Source: Silanimonas sp021297925
GTDB taxonomy: Bacteria > Pseudomonadota > Gammaproteobacteria > Xanthomonadales > Xanthomonadaceae
Length of the DNA: 64,000 bases
Reading direction: 5' to 3'
NCBI GenBank assembly: GCA_027532825.1
Contig: JAPZTL010000017.1
Span: 62,001 to 126,000 of the forward strand
This document shows, one piece after another, positions 53,966 through 62,428 of the stretch. Within the stretch, counting starts at the first letter, position 1, and the number at the start of each line of letters is the position of its first letter. The notes beneath the pieces were generated by a model, which did not search any database, was not told the origin of the DNA, and saw nothing but the letters and a program-made list of their open reading frames with translations. A program made the position numbers and the translations under genes.

Positions 53966-54760
53966 ATGCAGGTATGGGCCATCGCCAACCAGAAGGGCGG
54001 CGTGGGAAAGACCACGACGACGCTGATGCTCGGACGGCTGCTGGCCGCCCGCGGCCAGCGCGTGCTGTTGGCCGATCTCGATCCCCATGCCTCGCTGACG
54101 CGGGCCTTCGGCGTGCCCGCCGAGCCGGCGCCGCCGGGCACGCTCGATCTCTTCGAGACACCGCCCCGGCGGATCGCCGACGTGGCCCGCGACACCCCGA
54201 TCCGCGGCGTGCGCCTGCTGCCGGCGCAATCCGGCATGGCCACGCTGGAGCGCCGCTCGGCCACGGCGCCGGGGCTGGGCCTCGCGCTCGGCCAGGGCCT
54301 CGCCGCCGCCGCCCCCGACTACGACTACGCCTTGCTCGACTGCCCGCCCACGCTCGGGCTGCTTATGGTCAACGCCCTCGCGGCGGCCGACCAGCTGGTG
54401 ATCCCCACCCAGACCGAGCCGCTCGGCGTGCATGGCATGGAGGGCATGCTCAAGACGGCCACGATGATCGAGCGCTCCCGCAAGCGCGCCTTGCCGGCGC
54501 GCATCCTCCCGACGCTGTTCGATCGCCGGACCCGCGCCTGCACCGAGACCCTCGACCACCTGCGCGAGCAGCACCCCGACCGCACCTGGGTGCAGGCGGT
54601 GCCGCTCGACACGCGGCTGCGCGACGCCGCCGAGCTGACCGCGGCCGAACTCCCCCACGACGTGCAGCAGGGGCGCGGCGCCGATGCCTACCAGCGCGCG
54701 TTGGCCTGGCTGCTGCGCGAACCACCGCAGCCCAACGCCCCGATGGAGATGCCCGGATGA
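53966..54760 (+). CDS. parC: ParA-like ATPase ParC (chemotaxis array partitioning)
   Basis: A 264-residue ParA/Soj-type ATPase with deviant Walker A NQKGGVGKTTT, LLADLDPHASLT, LLDCPPTLGLLMVNAL and QTEPLGVHGMEGM. In vibrios and pseudomonads the orthologue beside motD and a CheW-like protein (ParP) places chemotaxis arrays at the cell pole and segregates them at division. The adjacency is conserved here, and its stop overlaps the next gene (ATGA). Confidence 0.88.
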   Translation: MQVWAIANQKGGVGKTTTTLMLGRLLAARGQRVLLADLDPHASLTRAFGVPAEPAPPGTLDLFETPPRRIADVARDTPIRGVRLLPAQSGMATLERRSATAPGLGLALGQGLAAAAPDYDYALLDCPPTLGLLMVNALAAADQLVIPTQTEPLGVHGMEGMLKTATMIERSRKRALPARILPTLFDRRTRACTETLDHLREQHPDRTWVQAVPLDTRLRDAAELTAAELPHDVQQGRGADAYQRALAWLLREPPQPNAPMEMPG

Positions 54761-55779
54761 GTGGCGGCCTCGTCGACGATTACCTCAGCCAGCTGCTGGG
54801 CGGTGCGACCGCCCCGGCCCCCGTTGCCGATGCGGCAACGCCCCCTGCGCCGGCACCGGCACCGATCGCCCGCGCCCCGGCCTCGCCGGACGAGATCGGC
54901 GAGGACGAGTTCGAGGCCCTCCTGGACGCCTTGCACGGCGACGCGCCCCCCGGCGCGGCCGCGCCGACAAAGGCACCGGCACCACCGGCACCGATCGCCC
55001 GCGCCCCCGCCTCGCCGGACGAGATCAGCGAGGACGAATTCGAGGCCCTGCTGGATGCCCTGCACGGCGACGCGCCGCCCGGCGCCATCGAGCCCGTCGT
55101 GGCCGCGCCTCCAAAAGCCATGCCGCCGAAGGCCGCGCCTGCGGCGGGGAAGGCCGCGGACGAGATCAGCGAGGACGAGTTCGAGGCGCTGCTCGACACC
55201 CTCCACGGCGGCCAACCGCCCGGCTCGGTCGGCGCCGCCGCCGCCGTGGCCGTGGCCGCGGCCCGCGCCACCCGTACCGCCGGTCCGGCCGCCCCGCCCC
55301 CGCCCGAGGACGGCGACGACGAGGGCGACCGCTGGCACGGCGAGGAGCGGCGCGCCAGCCGCCGGGCGTCGCGGTGGCTTCGCCTGCGCGTGCACCAGCA
55401 GGACTACGCCGTCGAACTGCTGAAGGTGCAGGAGGTGCTTCTGCCGGTCCCGATCCTCGCGATGCGCGACACCGACCCCGCGATCCTCGGCGTCATGAAC
55501 CTGCGCGGCGTGGTCGTGCCGGTTCTCGATCTCGGCCTGTGGCTGGGGCTCGAAGAAGTGCCGGATTCGCCACAGACCCGTTTCGCCGTCCTGGAGCAGA
55601 ATGGCGAATGCCTTGCGCTCAAGGTCACCGCGGTGTTGGATGTCCATGCGCTCGCGGACAACGAGATCGAGCCGGCGGAACACACGCTGGCCGAACCCTC
55701 GGCGGCCATGTTGCGCGGGGTGACGCGCTTGAATTCACAACCTGTGATACTCCTTGATGCGGCGGGACTGCTAGGCTGA
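54757..55779 (+). CDS. parP: ParP-like CheW-domain protein with three CheY-ligand-like motifs
   Basis: A 340-residue protein. Residues 1-16 contain a short motif (VDDYLSQLLGG), as in ParP proteins. Residues 45-66, 88-109 and 135-156 are three copies of an acidic amphipathic motif, consensus DEISEDEFEALLDALHG then an Asp/Gly-Pro-Pro-Gly tail, spaced 43 and 47 residues apart in Pro/Ala-rich linkers. A CheW-like domain follows (about 205-335, LKVQEVLLPVPI, VMNLRGVVVPVLDLGLWL). ParP couples ParC to chemotaxis arrays. The repeats resemble the FliM N-terminal and CheZ C-terminal CheY ligands; CheY binding is inference. Confidence 0.87.
   Translation: MSGGLVDDYLSQLLGGATAPAPVADAATPPAPAPAPIARAPASPDEIGEDEFEALLDALHGDAPPGAAAPTKAPAPPAPIARAPASPDEISEDEFEALLDALHGDAPPGAIEPVVAAPPKAMPPKAAPAAGKAADEISEDEFEALLDTLHGGQPPGSVGAAAAVAVAAARATRTAGPAAPPPPEDGDDEGDRWHGEERRASRRASRWLRLRVHQQDYAVELLKVQEVLLPVPILAMRDTDPAILGVMNLRGVVVPVLDLGLWLGLEEVPDSPQTRFAVLEQNGECLALKVTAVLDVHALADNEIEPAEHTLAEPSAAMLRGVTRLNSQPVILLDAAGLLG
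54889..55224 (+). repeat. Three-copy 66-bp coding repeat in the ParP-like gene
   Basis: Copies at 54889-54954, 55018-55083 and 55159-55224 each encode 22 residues. Copies 1 and 2 are also similar in the flanking Pro-Ile-Ala-Arg-Ala-Pro linker, so they look like a recent duplication; copy 3 is more divergent in its tail (HGGQPPG). Synonymous differences between copies (GAG/GAA, CTC/CTG) show they are not sequencing duplicates. Confidence 0.88.
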
Positions 55780-55842
55780 CTTGCCATCGCTTGGGCCAGC
55801 CGGTCCAAGCCATCACGGGGGATCCTGATCCGGGGAGGACCG

Positions 55843-56124
55843 ATGCCAACCGTTGAGCCCAGCGCCGAGTGGGGCATCGAAGCCGCCGAGGGCCTGAAGG
55901 CCCTGCTCGCCCCGCACCTCGAGGCGTCCGACGAGGTCGTCGTCGCCATCCCCGAAGTCCGTCGTATCCACACCGCCTCGCTGCAACTCCTGGTCGCCTT
56001 CGTCCGCGACCGCGCCGCCGCGGGACGCGCCACACGCATCGCCCCCTGCGCCGACGCCTTGCGCGACGCCGCCACCGTCCTGGGCCTGGTCGGAACGCTC
56101 GGCCTGTCGTCCAACCCACAGTAA
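55843..56124 (+). CDS. STAS-domain protein of the second chemotaxis operon
   Basis: A 93-residue protein fitting one STAS domain: alternating strands and helices with VVVAIPEVRRIHTASLQLLVAFVRDR, where a Ser/Thr after the second strand (HTAS) is at the place phosphorylated in anti-sigma factor antagonists. It has a strong GGGGAGG ribosome site and opens an operon with cheY, cheA, cheW, mcp, cheR, cheD and cheB. STAS proteins in such operons are known but their role is unclear. Confidence 0.78.
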   Translation: MPTVEPSAEWGIEAAEGLKALLAPHLEASDEVVVAIPEVRRIHTASLQLLVAFVRDRAAAGRATRIAPCADALRDAATVLGLVGTLGLSSNPQ

Positions 56125-56143
56125 TGATCCAGAGGACCGCCCC

Positions 56144-56509
56144 ATGACAGCGCACATCCTGGTCGTCGATGACTCGGCTTCGATGCGGCAGATGGTCGCC
56201 TTCACCCTGACGGGTGCCGGGTTCACCGTGACCGAGGCCGAGGACGGCGTCGTCGCGCTCGACAAGGCCAAGGGCGCCAAGTTCAACGCGGTGGTGACCG
56301 ACGTGAACATGCCGAACATGGACGGCATCACGTTGATCAAGCACTTGCGGACGCTGCCCGACTACAAGTTCACGCCGATGCTGATGCTCACCACCGAGGC
56401 CGGTGCGGACAAGAAGGCCGAGGGCAAGGCGGCGGGTGCGACCGGCTGGTTGGTCAAGCCCTTCAACCCCGACCAGCTCGTGGCCACTGTCAAGAAAGTG
56501 CTTGGTTGA
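56144..56509 (+). CDS. cheY: CheY-like response regulator (second cluster)
   Basis: A 121-residue single receiver with VVDDSASMRQMVAFTL, phospho-acceptor Asp53 in VVTDVNMPNMDG, MLTTEAGADKK with the conserved Thr, and Lys in LVKPFNPDQL. It is typical of the second CheY type beside STAS and a long CheA, rather than the FliM-binding type. It lies 20 bases after the STAS gene. Confidence 0.94.
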   Translation: MTAHILVVDDSASMRQMVAFTLTGAGFTVTEAEDGVVALDKAKGAKFNAVVTDVNMPNMDGITLIKHLRTLPDYKFTPMLMLTTEAGADKKAEGKAAGATGWLVKPFNPDQLVATVKKVLG

Positions 56510-56585
56510 CCTCAGGGGGCGCCCCCGGGCGCGCCGGCGGGAGGCTGCCCCGTGAACGCGGCCTTGTGACCTGACGAGGATTCCG

Positions 56586-58622
56586 ATGAGCGCCGACCTC
56601 AAGCGATTCCACGCCACCTTCTTCGAGGAGAGCCGCGAGGGCCTCGAGGCGATGGAGAGCGGGCTGCTGGACCTCGAGGCGGGCCGCGGCACGGCCGACA
56701 CCATCAACTCGGTCTTCCGCGCGGCGCATTCGATCAAGGGCGGTTCGGCCACGTTCGGGTTCACCAAGGTCGCCGAGCTGACCCACGTCCTCGAGACCCT
56801 GCTCGACGAGCTGCGCGCCGGCAAGCGCCCCCTGACCAGCGACGCCATGGACGCCATGCTGTCCTCGGTCGACGTGCTGCGCGGCCTGCTCAGGGCCGCC
56901 GAGGCCGGGGTGCCGCCGGCCGATGACGGCGCGGGCATCGTCGCCCAGCTCAACGCGGTGCTGACCGGCAAGTCGACCATCGCTGTCGGTGGCGCGGGCG
57001 CCGCTCCCGCCGCGGCGGCGCCCAAGCCCAAGGCCCCGAGCCGCTTCCTCTTGGTGTTCTGGCCGAAGGCCTCGATGTTCATGAGCGGCAACGACCCGCT
57101 CCGCATCGTCCGCGAGCTGGCCGAGCTCGGGTCGCTGAAGGCCACCTGCGACGTGTCGAAACTGCCGGCGTTCGGCGCCCTCGACCCGACCCAGAGCTAC
57201 CTGGGATGGACGCTCGAGCTGCCCGGCTCGACCAACGAGGCCGGCATCAAGGACGCGTTCGCCTGGGTCGAAGACGAGTGCGACCTCAGCATCAACGGGC
57301 AGGCCCAGGGCGCTCCGCCCGCGCCCGAGGCGCCCGTGGCGGCACCGACGCCGGCGCCGGCGCCCATCGAGGCGTCCGCCCCGGTCGCCGTGGTGCCGGC
57401 CGCCGGGCCCGCCGGTGCTCCCCCGGCGACGGCCGCGGCCTCCCCCGGCGGGGCCGAGGACGCGTCCATCCGCGTGCAGGCCAGCAAGGTCGACATGCTG
57501 ATCAACCTCGTCGGCGAGCTGGTGATCACGCAAGCCATGCTCAAGCAGGTCGGCACCGGTGTCGAAGGCCCGCTGGCCGAGCGCCTGATGGCCGGCCTCG
57601 AGACGCTGGAGCGCAACACACGCGACCTGCAGGAGGCCGTCATCAGCGTGCGCATGTTGCCGGTCGACGCGGTCTTCAAGCGGTTCCCACGCTTGGTGCG
57701 CGACCTCGCAGGGCGCCTTGGCAAGCAGGTCACGCTCAAGACCTTCGGCGAGAGCACCGAACTCGACAAGGGCCTGATCGAGAAGATCAGCGACCCGATG
57801 GTGCATCTGGTCCGCAACGCCATCGACCACGGCCTCGAGACCACCGAGGACCGCCTCAAGGCGGGCAAGGACCCGATCGGCACGATCACGCTCGCGGCCT
57901 CGCACCAGGGCGGCAACATCATCATCGAGGTCAGCGACGACGGCAAAGGCCTGAACCGCGAGAGGATCCTCGCCAAGGCCCGCGAGAAGGGCATCGCGGT
58001 CCCGGAGAACCCTTCCGATGCCCAGGTGTGGGAACTCATCTTTGCCCCGGGTTTCTCGACGGCGGATGCGGTGACCGACCTCTCGGGCCGCGGCGTCGGC
58101 ATGGACGTGGTCCGCCGCAACATCCAGAGCCTCGGCGGCGAGACCGTGCTCGAGAGCGCCACCGGCAAGGGCACGAAGGTCACCATCAAGCTGCCGCTGA
58201 CCCTCGCCATCCTCGACGGCATGACCATCGCCGTCGGCGAAGAGGTCTTCGTGCTCCCGCTCGGCTACGTCATCGAGTCGATGAAGCCGCAGGCGGAGAA
58301 CGTGCGCACCGTCAGCGGCGAAGGTCGCGTGCTCCGGGTTCGCGGCGAGTACCTCCCGATGGTCCACCTCGGCAGCCACTTCGGGATGGGCGGCCAGGAG
58401 AAGCCGCCGATCACGGTCATCGTCGAGGGCGACGGGCAGAAGCTCGCGCTCGAGGTCGACGAACTGATCGGGCAGCAGCAGGTCGTGGTCAAGAGCCTCG
58501 AAGCGAACTACCGGAAGATCGACGGCATTTCGGGCGCCACCATCCTCGGTGACGGCCGCGTGGCGTTGATCCTCGACGTGCCGGGCCTGGTGCGGGGGCG
58601 TCACGTCGGCAAGGCGGCCTGA
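56586..58622 (+). CDS. cheA: Chemotaxis histidine kinase CheA (second cluster)
   Basis: A 678-residue CheA with HPt His48 in AAHSIKGGSATFG, an additional domain at about residues 150-240 that may be a P2-type CheY/CheB-binding domain, an Ala/Pro linker, a dimerisation domain (VDMLINLVGELVITQAMLKQ), HATPase (HLVRNAIDHGLE, DDGKGLNRERI, GRGVGMDVVRRNI) and CheW-like domain (MTIAVGEEVFVLPLGYVIES). It is distinct from the 551-residue CheA of the first cluster, which lacks the extra domain. Confidence 0.95.
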   Translation: MSADLKRFHATFFEESREGLEAMESGLLDLEAGRGTADTINSVFRAAHSIKGGSATFGFTKVAELTHVLETLLDELRAGKRPLTSDAMDAMLSSVDVLRGLLRAAEAGVPPADDGAGIVAQLNAVLTGKSTIAVGGAGAAPAAAAPKPKAPSRFLLVFWPKASMFMSGNDPLRIVRELAELGSLKATCDVSKLPAFGALDPTQSYLGWTLELPGSTNEAGIKDAFAWVEDECDLSINGQAQGAPPAPEAPVAAPTPAPAPIEASAPVAVVPAAGPAGAPPATAAASPGGAEDASIRVQASKVDMLINLVGELVITQAMLKQVGTGVEGPLAERLMAGLETLERNTRDLQEAVISVRMLPVDAVFKRFPRLVRDLAGRLGKQVTLKTFGESTELDKGLIEKISDPMVHLVRNAIDHGLETTEDRLKAGKDPIGTITLAASHQGGNIIIEVSDDGKGLNRERILAKAREKGIAVPENPSDAQVWELIFAPGFSTADAVTDLSGRGVGMDVVRRNIQSLGGETVLESATGKGTKVTIKLPLTLAILDGMTIAVGEEVFVLPLGYVIESMKPQAENVRTVSGEGRVLRVRGEYLPMVHLGSHFGMGGQEKPPITVIVEGDGQKLALEVDELIGQQQVVVKSLEANYRKIDGISGATILGDGRVALILDVPGLVRGRHVGKAA

Positions 58623-58661
58623 TCGAACAGGCCGCCGCAGACCTACAGAGGGGTTGAGGGC

Positions 58662-59018
58662 GTGCGGTCGATTTCGGCAAGAACCACGTTGGCTATCGGC
58701 GTCCTCGCCATGGCGGCCTTTGGTGCCGCAGCGTGGCTGATCAACCAGAAAGCGTCTGCCGCGCAAGAAGCGACCGCATCTCGCGAACTGCAGTCACTCG
58801 CGACCTCGCAGGCGGCTGCCGTGCGCAACGACATCGAACGCGCACTCGTCAGCGCGGTCGGGCTCGCCTTGTCCGTCGAAGCGATGCAAGGCACCGGAGC
58901 CCCGTCCCGGCCACAGGCCGTCGACCAAGCGGCGGCCTTGGCGGAGACCACCGCGAGCTTCCGGTTTCTCCAGGAAGCGGCACGGGCGCACGGAACCGCG
59001 ACCACCGAATCCGCATGA
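58662..59018 (+). CDS. Short membrane protein, probable internally deleted chemoreceptor relic
   Basis: A 118-residue product starting with GTG after a GAGG-rich leader. It has one N-terminal helix (about 9-27) and then an Ala-rich helix (RELQSLATSQAAAVRNDIERAL) resembling the first periplasmic helix of a Cache-type chemoreceptor. Its tail (AAALAETTASFRF) resembles the far C-terminal end of chemoreceptors. The domains expected between are absent. It sits between cheA and cheW, where an mcp gene would be at home. It could instead be a functional small protein. Confidence 0.55.
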   Translation: MRSISARTTLAIGVLAMAAFGAAAWLINQKASAAQEATASRELQSLATSQAAAVRNDIERALVSAVGLALSVEAMQGTGAPSRPQAVDQAAALAETTASFRFLQEAARAHGTATTESA

Positions 59019-59049
59019 TGTCCAGCACCCAACCCCGGGGGAACACCCG

Positions 59050-59520
59050 ATGAGCAGCACCAAAGAGACCACCCGCGAATTCCTCGCCTTCAAGCTTGGC
59101 CAGGAGGAGTACGGGGTCGACATCCTCTCCGTGCAGGAGATCCGAGGCTACGACACGGTCACCCGCGTCCCCGAGTCGCCGGAGTACATCAAGGGCGTGA
59201 TCAACCTTCGCGGCGTCATCGTCCCGGTGGTCGACCTCCGCCTGAAGTTCCGGCTCGGCCAGGCGACCTACGACGAGTTCACGGTGATGATCGTGCTCAA
59301 CCTCAAGGGCAAGGTCATCGCGGCCGTCGTCGATGGCGTGTCCGACGTCGTGAACGTCGGCAAGGACGACATCCGTCCCACCCCGGAGTTCGGCGGCGTG
59401 ATCGACACCCGCTTCATCGCCGGGATCGCCACGGTCGGCGAGCGGATGCTCATCCTGCTGGACATCGAATCGCTCGTCCTCAGCGCGGACATCACCGGCG
59501 CCCCGCCGGTGGCCGCCTGA
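59050..59520 (+). CDS. cheW: Chemotaxis coupling protein CheW
   Basis: CheW bridges chemoreceptors and CheA. The 156-residue protein is a single CheW domain: FLAFKLGQEEYGVDILSVQEI, VTRVPESPEYIKGVINLRGV, IVPVVDLRLKF, and the conserved DGVSDVVNV segment. It is followed by the large chemoreceptor gene after 19 bases. Confidence 0.96.
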   Translation: MSSTKETTREFLAFKLGQEEYGVDILSVQEIRGYDTVTRVPESPEYIKGVINLRGVIVPVVDLRLKFRLGQATYDEFTVMIVLNLKGKVIAAVVDGVSDVVNVGKDDIRPTPEFGGVIDTRFIAGIATVGERMLILLDIESLVLSADITGAPPVAA

Positions 59521-59539
59521 CGCCGGGCCGGAGGACATC

Positions 59540-62428
59540 ATGGCTCAGGAAGATGCAACTGGCGCGAAGGCCCCGGGGGCTTCCGGATCATTGGTCCATC
59601 GGGCGGTGGCGCAATCGCGGGCCTTCATGGAGCGCGTCGCGGCCCATCCGGCGGTCGGGGGCGTCGCCTCGGCGGTCCGGCGGGCCTGGGCCGCCGCCGC
59701 ACCGGTGCGTGCGCGTCTCGCCTCGATCGGCGGGGTGCTGCTTCGCGGCCTCGCGCTGCTGAGGACCAGCGACGGCCGCGAATGGAGCGTCGGCGGCCGC
59801 CTGAGCCTCGTGGCCGGAGCTGTCGTCGCCGCCGTGCTCGGCGTGATCGCCCTCGTCGCCTCGCAGACCAGCGCCGGGGCGCTGGCGGGCAAGGCGGAGC
59901 ACGGCCTCGGCGCCTCCACCGACGCGGTGATGTCGACCCTCGCGGTCTACCGCGAAGGCCTCGATGGCGACGTGTCCCGCATGTTCGGCGCCTTCCTCGG
60001 CACCCTGCCCCAGGCGTCGATCACCCGCACCCCCGAGGAACGCTATCCCGCGGGCGGCCGCGATGCGCCGGCGCTGCGCTTCGAGGACGTCCTCCTCAAC
60101 GCGGACACGACGATCGTCGATGACTTCACGTCCAACACGCAGGCCGCGGCCGTGGTGTTCGTGCTTGACGGCGAGGAGCTCGTGCAGGTCGCGTCGTCCC
60201 TGCTCGACGAATCGGGCAACCGGACGCTCGGCGAGACGCTGCCGACCGGGCATCCCGCGTTCGAGAAGGTGATGGCCGGGGAGCCGTTCACGGGCCCGGA
60301 GAGCCTCCACGGCAGCGACTACATCGTCCACTACGAGCCGATCTTCTCGGCCAGCGGAACCAGCGACGACGAAGGCGGAGTGATCGGCGCGATGCTTGTG
60401 GGCATCCGCTACGACACGGCGCTCGAGGCGCTGGCGGAGAAGTTGAAGGACGTGGATCTCGGCGATGGGGGGCGCCTCGTGGTGCTGCAGCGTCGTGGCG
60501 ACGAGGCCACCCTCGTGGTCCACCCGAAGCTGGCCGGAACGCCGCTGTCGGGCGAGGGCGCCGATCCGGCCGCGGCCCCGCTCGCGGCGGCGTTCGCCCT
60601 GCCCGACGGTTCCCATGAGGTCGATCTTCCGACCTGGAGCGACGGCGGGAGCGTGCGCAACGAGAACCACCTGGTGGCGCTCCGCACCTTCGAACCGTTC
60701 GGCTGGCGCCTGATGGCCCAGGTGCCCGAAGCGGCCGTCGCGGCCGACGCGACGGCGCTGGGGTGGCGGATCGTCCTGCTCTCGGTGATTGGTGCGCTGG
60801 TCATCGCGATGGCCGTGGCGTGGCTGGCCCGCCGGCTCGTCGCCCTGCCCCTGGCACGTGCCGTGGAGTTCGCCGGCGCGGTGGCCGGCGGCGACCTCGA
60901 TGCGCGGCCCGAAGAGGGGGCGCGCGCCGAGCTTGGCGCCCTGAACCGCGCGCTGGGCGACATGACCGGCCGCCTGCGCGAACGGCAGGACGTGGAGCGC
61001 CGCGCGGCCGAGGAGATGAAGCGGCTCGCCGACGAGGCCTCGGCGATCGCCAACGCCCTCGACGCGGCCTCCAGCGCCGTGATGATGACGGACCCCGGCC
61101 ACGCCATCCGCTACGCCAACCGCGCCATGCGGGTGCTGCTGCGCGATGCCGCGCCGGTGTTGTCGGAAGCGGTGCCCGACTTCCGCCCGGACGATCCGAT
61201 CGGCCTCGACTTCGAGCGCTTCCATCCGATGGGTGTCCCCAAGAAGGGCCCGATCGACGTCGAGACGGTGTTCGGCGGCCGGACCTTCCGGTTGGAGATC
61301 AGCCCCTGGTTCGACCAGGACGACGCCTACCGCGGCAGCGTCGTCACGTGGACCGAGCGCACCGCCCAGATCGCGGTGCAGCGCGAAGTGCAGGAAGTCG
61401 TGAGCGCGGCCGCCGCCGGCGACCTGTCCACGAGCATCCCGCTCGAGGGCAAGCAGGGCTTCCTGCGCGACCTTGCCGCATCGGTGAACGACCTGATCGC
61501 CGCCACGCGGGCGGGCGTCACCGAGGTGCAGACGGTGCTGGCGGCCCTCGCCGAGGGCGACCTCACGGTGCGCTCCGAGGCGGAGCTGCGGGGCGTGTTC
61601 GCCACGATGCGCGACGATGCGAACACCAGCACCGAGCGCCTCGCCGAGGTGATCGCCGCGATCCGTGATGCGGCCCACGCCATCACCACGGCCTCCAGCG
61701 AGATCGCCGCCGGCAACCTCGACCTCTCCTCCCGCACCGAGCAGCAGGCGGCCAGCCTCGAGGAAACGGCGTCGTCGATGGAGGAACTCACGGCGACGGT
61801 CAAGCAGAACGCCGAGGTGGCCCGACAGGCCGCATCGCTGTCGGGGGGGGCCGCCCAGGTCGCCATCGAAGGCGGGCGCCTGGTGGACGACGTGGTTGGC
61901 ACCATGACCCAGATCCAGGCCAGCTCGAAGAAGATCAGCGACATCGTCGGCACCATCAACGGCATCGCCTTCCAGACCAACATCCTGGCGATCAACGCCG
62001 CGGTGGAAGCCGCGCGCGCCGGCGAGTCCGGCCGCGGGTTCGCGGTGGTCGCCAGCGAGGTGCGGTCGCTGGCGCAGCGCACCGCCGACGCGAGCAAGGA
62101 GATCCGCGCGATCATCGAGGAGTCGAACAAGCGCATCGGCGCCGGCGCGGCGCTCGCGGGCAAGGCCGGCAGCACCATGCACGAGGTCGTCGGTTCGGTG
62201 AAGCGCGTGACCGACCTGATCGAGGAGATCTCGGCCGCCTCGATGGAGCAGAGCCAGGGCATCGAGCAGGTCAACCAGACCATCGCCCAGATCGACGAGA
62301 CCACGCAGCAGAACGCCGCGCTCGTCGAGGAAGCCTCGGCGGCCGCCCGCGCGACCGAAGAGCAGGCTGCCGACCTCGTGGCTTTAGTCGAGCGCTTCCG
62401 GCTCGAGGACGGCGGGGAGCACGCATGA
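59540..62428 (+). CDS. Methyl-accepting chemotaxis protein
   Basis: A 962-residue chemoreceptor. An unusually long cytoplasmic N-terminus (about 85 residues, Ala/Arg-rich) precedes the first helix (88-107). A periplasmic Cache-type sensor domain (about 110-405) is followed by the second helix (411-432), a HAMP domain, a PAS-like domain (about 500-610, SSAVMMTDPGHAIRYANRAM), a second HAMP-like segment and the signalling hairpin with tip IAFQTNILAINAAVEAARAG. No NWETF-type CheR-docking peptide ends it. It lies in operon with cheW and cheR. Confidence 0.95.
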   Translation: MAQEDATGAKAPGASGSLVHRAVAQSRAFMERVAAHPAVGGVASAVRRAWAAAAPVRARLASIGGVLLRGLALLRTSDGREWSVGGRLSLVAGAVVAAVLGVIALVASQTSAGALAGKAEHGLGASTDAVMSTLAVYREGLDGDVSRMFGAFLGTLPQASITRTPEERYPAGGRDAPALRFEDVLLNADTTIVDDFTSNTQAAAVVFVLDGEELVQVASSLLDESGNRTLGETLPTGHPAFEKVMAGEPFTGPESLHGSDYIVHYEPIFSASGTSDDEGGVIGAMLVGIRYDTALEALAEKLKDVDLGDGGRLVVLQRRGDEATLVVHPKLAGTPLSGEGADPAAAPLAAAFALPDGSHEVDLPTWSDGGSVRNENHLVALRTFEPFGWRLMAQVPEAAVAADATALGWRIVLLSVIGALVIAMAVAWLARRLVALPLARAVEFAGAVAGGDLDARPEEGARAELGALNRALGDMTGRLRERQDVERRAAEEMKRLADEASAIANALDAASSAVMMTDPGHAIRYANRAMRVLLRDAAPVLSEAVPDFRPDDPIGLDFERFHPMGVPKKGPIDVETVFGGRTFRLEISPWFDQDDAYRGSVVTWTERTAQIAVQREVQEVVSAAAAGDLSTSIPLEGKQGFLRDLAASVNDLIAATRAGVTEVQTVLAALAEGDLTVRSEAELRGVFATMRDDANTSTERLAEVIAAIRDAAHAITTASSEIAAGNLDLSSRTEQQAASLEETASSMEELTATVKQNAEVARQAASLSGGAAQVAIEGGRLVDDVVGTMTQIQASSKKISDIVGTINGIAFQTNILAINAAVEAARAGESGRGFAVVASEVRSLAQRTADASKEIRAIIEESNKRIGAGAALAGKAGSTMHEVVGSVKRVTDLIEEISAASMEQSQGIEQVNQTIAQIDETTQQNAALVEEASAAARATEEQAADLVALVERFRLEDGGEHA

